Source of the DNA: an uncultured Chloroflexota bacterium
Lineage (GTDB): Bacteria > Chloroflexota > Dehalococcoidia > Lucifugimonadales > CAJWER01
DNA length: 12,482 nt
Assembly: GCA_913030785.1 (NCBI GenBank)
Contig: CAJWER010000071.1
Span: 1 to 12,482 of the forward strand
Direction: 5' to 3'
The notes under the pieces were generated by a model that searched no databases, was not told the DNA's origin, and was given only the letters and a program-made list of their open reading frames with translations. A program made the position numbers and the translations under genes. Positions 1-6,917 of the stretch are shown here, piece by piece (position 1 is the first letter of the stretch; every line of letters starts with the position of its first letter).

Positions 1-375
1 CTGGGCGCCCGCCGCCTGCCCCAGCGCGTGAACGCGTTCCGATGCAGCTTCGCTTTGACTGATTTCCTCGTTGGTCGCGCGCGCGACCGCGGCGGGGATG
101 GTCTTGTGATAGGGGGTTGCCGCGATCGGGTCGCATTCGTCGCTTGCCGTAAGGCGGTTGATGCGCGGGCCGGCGATAACCGCGGCGCCGGTCGCGTCCT
201 TGATCTTCATGCCGTAGCCGTGCGGCAGTGCGATCATGCCCGGTCGCATGCGGTCGTTGGCTTCGGCGCGGACGGTGAGCCGGCCGGTGCGGGTCTCGAC
301 CGAGATTCCGCATCCGACCCCGCAGTAGGAGCACGCCGTACGGGTCAGTGCCGGCGAATCAACTGGGGCTGCCAT
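1..375 (-). CDS. Molybdopterin oxidoreductase (nitrate-reductase-like), internally collapsed, runs off the left edge
   Basis: This reading frame starts at ATG 375 behind an AGGAG ribosome site and stays open for 125 codons to the window edge. Residues 13-23 (TACSYCGVGCG) match the first iron-sulfur motif of the NarB/NasA/formate-dehydrogenase superfamily, with Cys15, Cys18 and Cys22. From about residue 30 the protein reads like the extreme C-terminal molybdopterin-dinucleotide-binding domain of the same family (DRMRPGMIALPHGYG, then INRLTASDECDPIA and TPYHKTIPA). Known family members carry roughly 600 or more residues between these blocks, including the fourth cluster cysteine and most of the cofactor site; all are missing. 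The product cannot be a working enzyme as read. It lies 31 nt after the nitrate-transporter tail, the usual narK-narB arrangement. The cause is either a real internal deletion or a mis-assembly; the sequence alone does not decide. Confidence 0.7.
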   Translation of the reverse strand, partial: MAAPVDSPALTRTACSYCGVGCGISVETRTGRLTVRAEANDRMRPGMIALPHGYGMKIKDATGAAVIAGPRINRLTASDECDPIAATPYHKTIPAAVARATNEEISQSEAASERVHALGQAAGAQ

Positions 376-406
376 GTTCTCCTAGCGTGCATCATTTCGG
401 CTCGGC

Positions 407-823
407 TCACACCCCGACCTGACCCATGCGGGTGCTCTTGCGGATGTAGAAGAACCAGGTCACCACCAGCAACAGGAGGAAGAATCCGACATAGAACTGC
501 AGGGCGGGCTGGATATTGCCGAATTGAGACTTCGACCAGGCGTAGGCCAGGGGAACGATGAACCCGCCGAATGCGCCCACCGAGGAGATGATGCCCAGCG
601 CTCCCGCGGCCTGGCGGCGCATCTGCACCATCGCCATCGGATGCCTGAGGCTGTCCGTATCGGTCTCCAGCGTCAGTTCGTCGGCGAGCTCCAGGGTCAG
701 CGTATCGTAGAGGCCGATCGTCTGGATGATGCTGGCGATCTCGTGGTACCCATCGGGCCTCTTTCCGAGGACCTCCAGGGTGAGGTTTATCTTGGCGTGG
801 GCTTGTAGCTCTATTGGGTGCAT
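407..823 (-). CDS. Chimeric reading frame: IspE N-terminus joined in frame to NarK-type nitrate/nitrite transporter C-terminus
   Basis: Residues 1 to about 58 are the start of 4-diphosphocytidyl-2-C-methyl-D-erythritol kinase (IspE, non-mevalonate isoprenoid pathway): AHAKINLTLEVLGKRPDGYH is the classic GHMP-kinase opening. From about residue 66 the sequence changes to the last part of a NarK/NasA major-facilitator transporter: QAAGALGIISSVGAFGGF, then PLAYAWSKSQFG, a hydrophobic membrane segment, and a short FFYIRKS tail. The join lies near 625-652. IspE is normally about 280-300 residues, so its ATP-binding GHMP motif is lost; NarK is normally over 400, so most helices are lost. The ispE part follows rsmA in the same direction, a common native pairing, so the foreign part is the NarK side. 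Start ATG 823 has no clear ribosome site. The whole ORF is open at 138 codons, but a functional fusion is unlikely. Confidence 0.8.
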   Translation of the reverse strand: MHPIELQAHAKINLTLEVLGKRPDGYHEIASIIQTIGLYDTLTLELADELTLETDTDSLRHPMAMVQMRRQAAGALGIISSVGAFGGFIVPLAYAWSKSQFGNIQPALQFYVGFFLLLLVVTWFFYIRKSTRMGQVGV

Positions 824-891
824 GTCGGTAGTCGGGGCAGCGAGATTTCGGAGCCCTTCCCCATTCTCAAGAAAATAGAATCATATGTATA

Positions 892-910
892 TGTGAGGGG
901 TACCCCCACA
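892..910. repeat. GGGGTACCCC-centred inverted repeat between rsmA and the ispE start
   Basis: The 10-base palindrome GGGGTACCCC (897-906) is extended on both sides by TGTG and CACA, with one unpaired A at 896. It is an almost perfect dyad in the 180-base gap upstream of the ispE start and next to an AT-rich stretch (tcatatgtatatg). It could be a protein-binding site or part of a cruciform repeat. No function can be assigned from the sequence. Confidence 0.45.
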
Positions 911-914
911 CTCG

Positions 915-942
915 CAGCCCTTCGGCTTCGCTCAGGACAGGC
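915..942 (-). repeat. Short dispersed repeat, CCTGAGCGAAGC...GAAGGG type
   Basis: On the minus strand this reads CCTGTCCTGAGCGAAGCCGA followed by AGGGCTGC. This resembles a small intergenic repeat that I know from Chloroflexota-like metagenomic contigs, and whose spurious translation gives PERSRR peptides. A small hairpin (GGGGC-tgt-GCCCC, 946-958) lies beside it. Related elements occur at 6755-6862 and 10165-10190 in this window. The match to a named family is from memory. Confidence 0.6.
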
Positions 943-1003
943 GATGGGGCTGTGCCCCTCTGCACACCCACTTTCAGCAGCCTGCGCACGCACCCCCGCC
1001 CAA

Positions 1004-1816
1004 CTAGACGTGCACGGCACTCGTGAGCAGGCTTGACCACTCGTCGATGGTCAATGTCTGGGCCCTTCGCCTTGGGTCTATTCCTGCCTCGAACAACATC
1101 ACCTCAGACTCTGTGGGAGGGATACCCAGACCGACCGCAAGCGAATTGCGGATCTGCTTTCTGGGTGTGCTGAACCCTGCGCGCACGACCGCAAAGAATT
1201 TTTCGGGGGGGTCCATCGGCACGATCGGCTCGTCGTAGACGTCGATTCGGACGACGGACGACGTGATCTTGGGCTGCGGCTTGAAGGCGCGTGGAGGGAC
1301 ACTGCAAACGACACGTGGCTTCCCGTAGACCTGGGTGGCGACGGACAGAATCGACATCTTGCCCGGGATGGCGCACATCGTCCGCGCAACCTCGCGTTGC
1401 AACATGACGACCATCACTCTGGGCTTGTGTTCCGCCTCAAGGAAGCGGCGGATGATCGGGGAGGCCGCATAGTAGGGCAGGTTGGCGACTAACTTGTAGG
1501 GTTTCCCGACCGGCACCAGGGTATCGATGTCCACTTCGCGGGCATCGGCCTCTACGACGGTAACTCGGGGCTCCTCATCGAAGGCGTCAGAGAGGCGCTG
1601 GGTCAGTTCGCCGTCGATCTCGATGGCGACGACCCGGCCCACTCGCTCGGCCAACCCGCGTGTAAGGAATCCACGGCCCGAGCCGATCTCCAGGACAACG
1701 TCGTCGGGAGCCAGGTCGGCTGCGGCCAGGATCCGTGCCCGCACGCGGGTGTCGACCAGGAAATTCTGACCCAGGGACTTCTTGGGAGGCGGTGGGCGGC
1801 TTTCGAGTGTAGCCAA
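1004..1816 (-). CDS. rsmA: 16S rRNA (adenine1518-N6/adenine1519-N6)-dimethyltransferase RsmA (KsgA)
   Basis: This 270-residue protein uses S-adenosylmethionine to dimethylate two adjacent adenines in the helix 45 loop of 16S rRNA, a late step in small-subunit assembly. The family opening KKSLGQNFLVD is at residues 12-22, the SAM-binding motif EIGSGRGFLT at 43-52, and the catalytic NLPYY motif at 112-116. The later PPRAFKPQPKITSSVVR segment and the C-terminal helical domain are also typical, and the length is normal. The start is TTG at 1816, four bases after the stop of the lipocalin-like gene; no good alternative lies between it and the conserved opening, and no strong ribosome site is visible, which suggests translational coupling. 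ispE follows downstream on the same strand, a common bacterial neighbourhood. Confidence 0.95.
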   Translation of the reverse strand: MATLESRPPPPKKSLGQNFLVDTRVRARILAAADLAPDDVVLEIGSGRGFLTRGLAERVGRVVAIEIDGELTQRLSDAFDEEPRVTVVEADAREVDIDTLVPVGKPYKLVANLPYYAASPIIRRFLEAEHKPRVMVVMLQREVARTMCAIPGKMSILSVATQVYGKPRVVCSVPPRAFKPQPKITSSVVRIDVYDEPIVPMDPPEKFFAVVRAGFSTPRKQIRNSLAVGLGIPPTESEVMLFEAGIDPRRRAQTLTIDEWSSLLTSAVHV

Positions 1817-1820
1817 GGTT

Positions 1821-2252
1821 TTAGGAGGCGCGTTCCCTGACGAGCACGGCAGTCACCTCTCGGCCACCGAACGGCGTAGGCGGCGTGGTCAGCGTCAGGG
1901 TGTCTTCAGAAAGTGCAAAGAATCGCCGCTGCGGGACGCCCTGCCAGTTGGGGAACAGACTCATATCAACCTTGTGGGTGACGTAGCTATCTGCCTCGTT
2001 CACGTCATAGACGCCGAAGTAGGCGATGTAGCCCGTGTACGCCGCTCGGATTTCATCGTCGGTGCCGTCCCGCATGTCGCCTGAGGCGAACTCAGGGCGT
2101 TCTGAGCGAGCCAGTTGCACGGAGAAGTTGCCGTTGGCATCGTAGATCAGCACACCGCAAGGGTCAACGCCAAAGGGCTGGCTAAACGCGCCTTCGGAGG
2201 GGCGCATCTCGAAGCTGAGGAGCCGCCAGGTTCCCAACAGATCCGATAGCAC
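1821..2252 (-). CDS. Lipocalin-like domain protein
   Basis: A small single-domain protein of 143 residues. It opens with LLGTWRLLSFE, continues with PFGVDPCGVLIYDANGNFSV, then YTGYIAYFGVYDV, SLFPNWQGVPQRRF and LTLTTPPTPFGG. These match the lipocalin-like family (PF13924, recalled), small beta-barrels of unknown or ligand-binding function. I place the start at GTG 2252, not at the longest-frame start at 2369. A strong GGAGG lies five bases before this GTG, the protein homology begins immediately after it, and the longer frame would run into the SRP RNA gene. There is no signal peptide, so it is probably cytoplasmic. It is almost coupled to rsmA (4 nt). Confidence 0.85.
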   Translation of the reverse strand: MLSDLLGTWRLLSFEMRPSEGAFSQPFGVDPCGVLIYDANGNFSVQLARSERPEFASGDMRDGTDDEIRAAYTGYIAYFGVYDVNEADSYVTHKVDMSLFPNWQGVPQRRFFALSEDTLTLTTPPTPFGGREVTAVLVRERAS

Positions 2253-2300
2253 AGCTACCTCCAAATGTCTCTTCCAAGCCCAATACTCAACATCAAAGAC

Positions 2301-2324
2301 GCAAAACCCTCCCAGGGGTTCTGC
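2301..2324 (-). terminator. Probable terminator hairpin behind the SRP RNA
   Basis: On the minus strand GCAGAACCC-CTGGGA-GGGTTTTGC forms a nine-pair stem (one G-T pair) with a six-base loop, followed by a weak T-rich stretch (GTCTTT). It begins 17 bases after the 3' end of the SRP RNA, where a terminator or processing site is expected. The T tract is poor, so some readthrough into the lipocalin-like gene and rsmA is plausible. Confidence 0.5.
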
Positions 2325-2340
2325 GCAGTTCTCGGGGGTT

Positions 2341-2610
2341 GGCCGTGCACCTCCGGTTCGATCGCCCACGAAAGCATACCGTTTGGGGATGGCTCAAGCC
2401 AGGCACTCCTACGGCACCCGGAAGCCACTGCTTACCGCTGCTTCCTTCCGGACCTGACGGGATTCACAGGTTTCCGCCGCGTAGGACCCGGCTCTCAACA
2501 CCACCGACCAAGGGCAGTGGCCTCAAGGGTTAGACCTCAAAGGAGGAATTCAGCCTCGCTAGAGCGGATTGCGAGTACAGGGCACCGCTATCTCCCCGCT
2601 TAGCACGGCC
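2341..2610 (-). ncRNA. ffs: Signal recognition particle RNA, large bacterial type with Alu domain
   Basis: This 270-nt RNA is the scaffold of the signal recognition particle, which with Ffh targets nascent membrane and secreted proteins to the Sec translocon. The S-domain hallmark GTCAGGTCCGGAAGGAAGCA lies around 2435-2456 on the minus strand, flanked by paired arms CCTACG and CGTAGG. Upstream is an Alu domain like that of the Bacillus 6S-type RNA: GCGGTGCCCTGTA and then GCAATCCGCTCTAGC. The outer ends pair perfectly over eight bases (GGCCGTGC at the 5' end, GCACGGCC at the 3' end), which fixes both ends. It is not the roughly 100-nt small form found in most Gram-negative bacteria. It sits between larB and the lipocalin-like gene on the same strand. 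Confidence 0.95.
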
Positions 2611-2617
2611 AGATTTA

Positions 2618-2647
2618 ATGGTAGTTGACGGGTGTTCAGGGTGTCAA
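2618..2647 (-). promoter_or_regulatory. Sigma-70-type promoter of the SRP RNA
   Basis: On the minus strand a perfect -35 box TTGACA (2642-2647) is followed after 18 bases by TACCAT (2618-2623). Seven bases separate this from the predicted first base of the SRP RNA at 2610, so box spacing and start distance both fit. GTTGAC (2624-2629) and GTCAAC (2643-2648) form an inverted repeat spanning the spacer, with the -35 box inside one arm; this may be chance or an operator. The site lies in the 53-base gap after the larB stop. Confidence 0.75.
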
Positions 2648-2663
2648 CGAGCGGGGCGGGGAG

Positions 2664-3422
<759 letters not shown>

Positions 3423-3478
3423 CTCTTGAGTGTGTCTTGCCTGGCGTTCGAGGGGCGCCGCCTGCTCATCGCAGTATA

Positions 3479-3512
3479 GGAGGCGGCCACGGGCCGCGTA
3501 AAGCCGCCCTCC
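3479..3512. repeat. Inverted repeat in the larB-larE divergent gap
   Basis: GGAGGCGGC (3479-3487) pairs with GCCGCCCTCC (3503-3512), giving nine pairs with one bulged C around a 15-base loop that itself contains GGGCC. It is the only structured element in the 109-base gap between the divergent larB and larE starts, so it may be a shared operator or a leader hairpin. No clear promoter boxes were found beside it. Confidence 0.4.
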
Positions 3513-3531
3513 ATGCCTAGCCGTTCATGAT

Positions 3532-4389
3532 ATGATTCCGGCTACGGATATGGCTACTTCAACGGACACCGTCGAGGGCAAGCGGCAGACACTCGAATCT
3601 GCCCTGAGGGACATGGGGTCGGTCCTCATCGCCTATTCAGGAGGGGTCGATAGTACCTACCTGGCCGCCGAGGCCAACCGGGTGCTGGGGCCTCGCGCCC
3701 TATCGGTGACGGCTCAGTCCCCAAGCCTTGCGCCATCCGAACTGAGAGACGCAAAGGCAGTGGCCAAAAGGCTGGGGCTTAACCATCGAGTAATCCAAAC
3801 ACTTGAGGTCGAGCGGGAAGATTACAGCGCCAACGACACCAACCGCTGCTATTTTTGCAAAGACGAGCTATACACGACAATGACCGGGCTCGCCAATGAT
3901 GAGGGCTACGCCTTCGTCGCCAACGGGGCGAATGTCGACGACCTGGGGGACTTCCGACCGGGTCTGGGCGCCGCCAAACGACACGGGGTACGAGCCCCTC
4001 TGGTCGAGGCCGGGCTCACCAAGGACGAAATCAGAGAGCTGTCGCACGACATGGGGCTGCCCACCTGGGACAAACCCGCCCAGGCGTGTCTCTCGTCCCG
4101 GATCCCTTACGGCACCCCTGTCACGATCGAGTCCCTGGACCGGATCGCCAAGGCCGAGGAGTTCCTGCATGGCCTGGACATTAAGCAGCTAAGGGTGCGC
4201 CATCATGGCTCCGTGGCGCGAATCGAGGTCGAAGCGTCGGATCTCGCCCTGCTGGTGCAGGACGACGTGCGTTCCGCGGTCTCCGAGCACTTCCGGTCCA
4301 TAGGTTATGCATATGTGACCCTGGACATGGAGGGCTTCCGCTCCGGCAGTTTGAACGAGACCCTGGCCAGGCATGGAAAGGCCCCCTAG
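3532..4389 (+). CDS. larE: ATP-dependent sulfur transferase LarE
   Basis: LarE adenylates the carboxylates of the LarB product and inserts sulfur to give the thiocarboxylate arms of the nickel-pincer nucleotide. The PP-loop ATP site SGGVDST is at residues 36-42. NRCYFCKDEL supplies Cys106 and Cys109, and QACLSSRIPYGTPV supplies Cys186. The last aligns with the sacrificial Cys176 of Lactiplantibacillus LarE. Three cysteines in this CxxC...C pattern mark the class reported to hold a [4Fe-4S] cluster that carries the extra sulfur, so this version may be catalytic and not self-consuming (inference). Length, 285 residues, is normal. The start could be ATG 3532 or ATG 3550; neither has a good ribosome site and residue numbers drop by six with the second. 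The next gene follows after 6 nt. Confidence 0.93.
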   Translation: MIPATDMATSTDTVEGKRQTLESALRDMGSVLIAYSGGVDSTYLAAEANRVLGPRALSVTAQSPSLAPSELRDAKAVAKRLGLNHRVIQTLEVEREDYSANDTNRCYFCKDELYTTMTGLANDEGYAFVANGANVDDLGDFRPGLGAAKRHGVRAPLVEAGLTKDEIRELSHDMGLPTWDKPAQACLSSRIPYGTPVTIESLDRIAKAEEFLHGLDIKQLRVRHHGSVARIEVEASDLALLVQDDVRSAVSEHFRSIGYAYVTLDMEGFRSGSLNETLARHGKAP

Positions 4390-4395
4390 CTACCG

Positions 4396-5346
4396 ATGCC
4401 AGGTTCCCACTCCACGCTGAAAATCGGGCTGATAGGCTTTGGCGGCTGGGCCACCAGCGCGTATGTCCCGGCGCTCCGCGAGCGCGACGACGTGGAGATT
4501 GTCGCCCTCGCTGCCCGTACTGAAACCACCCGCATGGCCGGACGTTCGCTATTGGGCAACGCGGTGCGTCTCTACAACAACTACCACGACCTGCTCGGGG
4601 ACGCCGCCGTCGATGCCGTCATGATCGGCCTGCCCTCCGACAGCAGCACCGAAGCGGCGGGTGCGGCGTTGGATGCAGGCAAGCACATATTCCTCGAGCC
4701 GCCCTTCCCCGACGACGCCTCGGCCCCGGGGCTACTAGACAAGGCTGAGCGCACTCCGCATGTATTCCACGTGGACCTGGAGCTTAGATATCTTCCAGTG
4801 CTCCGACACCTCCGTGACATGGTCGAGCGCGGCGATTTCGGCAACCTGATGTCTATCGAAGTCAGGCACGTCTGCGACTGGTCGGCACGGCGAGACCCGG
4901 CCCTACCGGCGATGGCCCCGGGGCTCAGCACCTGGTACATCGATGCAATCGACTCCGTCGCCGACTCGTCGGCAACACGTGTAAAGCTGTTCACTGCCAC
5001 ACCGAGACACGAGGTTGGCAGGGCGCTGTTCCAGCTCTCCAACGGAGCAACCGGGGAGTGGGCCTTCGACCTGCGCAGCCCGGAGCCCTTCTCACTCACA
5101 ATCGAGGTCATCGGCAGCGAGGGAGCGGCGTTCGCGGACCTGCTCTCTGGCGAGTATCGCCACCGGATCGGCGATGCGAACTGGACTGCAGGCGTCTTGG
5201 ATTGCTCCCGGCCGACCCTCGGGTTCGTGGGGATGCGTGAGAGTGTCCACGCGTTTCTGGCCGCAGTGCAGGGGGACACACCCACTCTGTCGGGTGCGTC
5301 GACATACAAGCGCATCCATTCGATGCAAAGTGCTATGCACACCTAG
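4396..5346 (+). CDS. Gfo/Idh/MocA-family oxidoreductase homologue with altered active site
   Basis: The 316-residue protein has the N-terminal Rossmann fold of NAD(P)-dependent sugar and cyclitol dehydrogenases: KIGLIGFGGWATSAYVPALR at about 9-28, and DAVMIGLPSD where the family has its second nucleotide contact. At residues 101-103 the conserved Glu-Lys-Pro motif reads Glu-Pro-Pro (IFLEPPFPD), so the usual catalytic lysine is lost. The later Asp-x-Gly-x-His-x-x-Asp motif reads DAIDSVAD, with Ser in place of the catalytic His. The C-terminal beta-sheet domain (about 125-316) is otherwise complete and the frame intact. It may be a binding or regulatory pseudoenzyme or use a different chemistry. 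It lies in the larE operon (6 nt gap) and 29 nt before the aminotransferase. No strong ribosome site precedes ATG 4396. Confidence 0.85.
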   Translation: MPGSHSTLKIGLIGFGGWATSAYVPALRERDDVEIVALAARTETTRMAGRSLLGNAVRLYNNYHDLLGDAAVDAVMIGLPSDSSTEAAGAALDAGKHIFLEPPFPDDASAPGLLDKAERTPHVFHVDLELRYLPVLRHLRDMVERGDFGNLMSIEVRHVCDWSARRDPALPAMAPGLSTWYIDAIDSVADSSATRVKLFTATPRHEVGRALFQLSNGATGEWAFDLRSPEPFSLTIEVIGSEGAAFADLLSGEYRHRIGDANWTAGVLDCSRPTLGFVGMRESVHAFLAAVQGDTPTLSGASTYKRIHSMQSAMHT

Positions 5347-5375
5347 TCGTTCGGGGCTGGACCAGGAGGGGAACA

Positions 5376-6713
5376 GTGACATCGTCGACGCCTGATCCGG
5401 AAACGGCAAAATACGTTGAGTCTACCCCGACATCCAGAGAGCTCCAGGATGAGGCGGAGCAGTACCTGCCGGGGGGCAGCTCCCGGGGCACGGCCTACTT
5501 CGCACCGTATCCGATTTTCGTCGAGCGCGGGGAGGGGCACTACATCCACGACGTGGACGGCAACCGGTACCTCGACTTCATGCTCAACGCCACCAGCCTG
5601 ATCATGGGCCACGCCCACCCCGAGATCACGTGGGCCCTGTCCGAGCAGGCAGCCAGAGGGGTCGCCTTCAGCGGCCCCACCGCGGTGCAGATCCGACTGG
5701 CCGAGATGTTGTGCGAAAGGATTCCTTCGATGGAGCTTGTGCGCTTTACGAGCTCCGGCACGGAGGCCACGCTGAACGCTATCCGCGTCGCCCGCGCCTA
5801 TACCGGGAAACATGGCATCGCGAAGTTTGAGGGCGGCTACCACGGCTCCCATGAGTATGCCTCCATTAGCGTCCACCCCGCAGCGGACGAGTTGGACCCC
5901 GACGGGCCGACTGCCGTCCCAGAGTTCCCAGGCATGCCCCCGTCGGTCGCCGAAGAGGTTGTCGTGCTGCCGTACAACGATCTCGACGCCTGCGAGGCCA
6001 TACTCGGTGAACGCCACAAGGGTCTGGCCTGCGTGATCATGGAGGCGGTGGTCTCCAACTTCGGCTACGCCCCCGCGGAGATCGGCTTCCTGCGAGGAAT
6101 GCGCGACCTGACTCGCGATCTAGGCATGCTGCTGGTGTTCGACGAGGTCCAGAGCCTGCGCATCACCCCGGGCGGCGCACAGGAGATGTTTGGCGTCGAG
6201 CCCGACCTGACGGCTTTGGGCAAGATCATCGGCGGAGGGATGCCTGCGGGGGCCTTCGGCGGACGCCGGGACATCATGTCGCTCTTCGATCCTGGACGCG
6301 GCGCGGATGCGATCCCGCATGCGGGCACCTTCAATGCCAACCCGATGACGATGACCGCAGGCGAGACCACGATGCGACACCTCACGCCCGAAGTGTACGA
6401 GCGCATGAACCGCCTGGGCGGCATGCTGCGCGCCAAGCTGCAGTCGGTGTTCGACGAGATGGATATGCCCGTTCAGGTGACGGGAATCGCGTCCTTTTTC
6501 GGCATACACTTCACCGACGCGCCGGTCACGGACTACCGTTCCATGCTCGCCGGTGACCAGTGGATGACCAAGGCGCTATTTACGGGCCTGCTCAACGAGG
6601 GCATCCTGCTTCAGCAGAGTTGCGCGGGTTCGCTGTCCACGCTAACCACCGAAAGGCACGTCGATGGGCTTGTGGACGCGGTGCGACGTGTCGTGGGGAG
6701 GGTCCGGGAGTAG
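5376..6713 (+). CDS. Class III aminotransferase, glutamate-1-semialdehyde 2,1-aminomutase-like
   Basis: A PLP enzyme of 445 residues. The start is GTG 5376 behind a strong AGGAGG. Family blocks in order: YLPGGSSRGTAYFAPYP, GEGHYIHDVDGNRYLDF, MGHAHPEI, SSGTEATLNAIRVARAYTG, KFEGGYHGSHEY, LLVFDEVQSLRI, then DLTALGKIIGGGMPAGAFGG with the PLP lysine at 283, and HAGTFNANPMTMTAG. The fold is that of HemL, but motif details differ: SSGTEA for NSGTEA, and LNATSLIMGH in place of the HemL VGSWGPMVLGH segment. I therefore read it as a HemL-like paralogue of unknown substrate (amino-group shift or transamination), not the tetrapyrrole enzyme itself. It is last in the larE - Gfo/Idh - aminotransferase run. 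Confidence 0.9.
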   Translation: MTSSTPDPETAKYVESTPTSRELQDEAEQYLPGGSSRGTAYFAPYPIFVERGEGHYIHDVDGNRYLDFMLNATSLIMGHAHPEITWALSEQAARGVAFSGPTAVQIRLAEMLCERIPSMELVRFTSSGTEATLNAIRVARAYTGKHGIAKFEGGYHGSHEYASISVHPAADELDPDGPTAVPEFPGMPPSVAEEVVVLPYNDLDACEAILGERHKGLACVIMEAVVSNFGYAPAEIGFLRGMRDLTRDLGMLLVFDEVQSLRITPGGAQEMFGVEPDLTALGKIIGGGMPAGAFGGRRDIMSLFDPGRGADAIPHAGTFNANPMTMTAGETTMRHLTPEVYERMNRLGGMLRAKLQSVFDEMDMPVQVTGIASFFGIHFTDAPVTDYRSMLAGDQWMTKALFTGLLNEGILLQQSCAGSLSTLTTERHVDGLVDAVRRVVGRVRE

Positions 6714-6754
6714 ACCTGACTGCTGAAATTCAAAATGGCAACGAACTACCCCAT

Positions 6755-6862
6755 GTCACCCTGAGCGGATGCGAAGGGTCTGGGGAGGCGGGGTTCTCCT
6801 AGACCACCGAGGGTGCGTGGCCCCCACCCCAGATACTTCGTCGGGGGCCTCCTCAGCATGAC
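6755..6862. repeat. Hairpin-forming intergenic repeat (MITE/REP-like)
   Basis: The left arm begins GTCACCCTGAGCGGATGCGA and continues AGGGTCTGGGGAGGCGGGG. The right arm, read in reverse complement, begins GTCATGCTGAGGAGG and later gives GAAGTATCTGGGGTGGGG. The arms match over most of their length with a few mismatches and an indel, around a loop near 6794-6818. It fills the gap between the aminotransferase and the propeller gene and would fold as a long stem in RNA, so it may also stop transcription. It is not a coding element. It resembles widely dispersed repeats of Chloroflexota genomes (recalled). Confidence 0.7.
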
Positions 6863-6917
6863 GCAAGGCTGCATTGGAGCATAGCCAGATTCCAGTTAGA
6901 AGACAGAGGAGAGCAAA

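Noticed and set aside
28..561. A 177-codon plus-strand open frame at the left edge
   Set aside because: It is antisense to the molybdopterin oxidoreductase remnant and the NarK tail, both of which show family motifs.
811..1020. A 69-codon frame containing a CPERSRRA peptide
   Set aside because: This peptide is the familiar spurious translation of the intergenic repeat at 915-942.
2253..2369. A 39-codon N-terminal extension of the lipocalin-like gene
   Set aside because: It would overlap the SRP RNA 3' end and the terminator-like hairpin; the GTG at 2252 has an ideal ribosome site.
2397..2493. Small-type (about 100-nt) SRP RNA
   Set aside because: The S domain alone would fit, but the Alu-domain motifs and the eight-base terminal helix extend it to 2341-2610.
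5376..6713. Assignment as hemL of tetrapyrrole synthesis
   Set aside because: The fold and lysine agree but several signature segments differ from HemL, and no other haem genes are nearby, so only a HemL-like call is safe.
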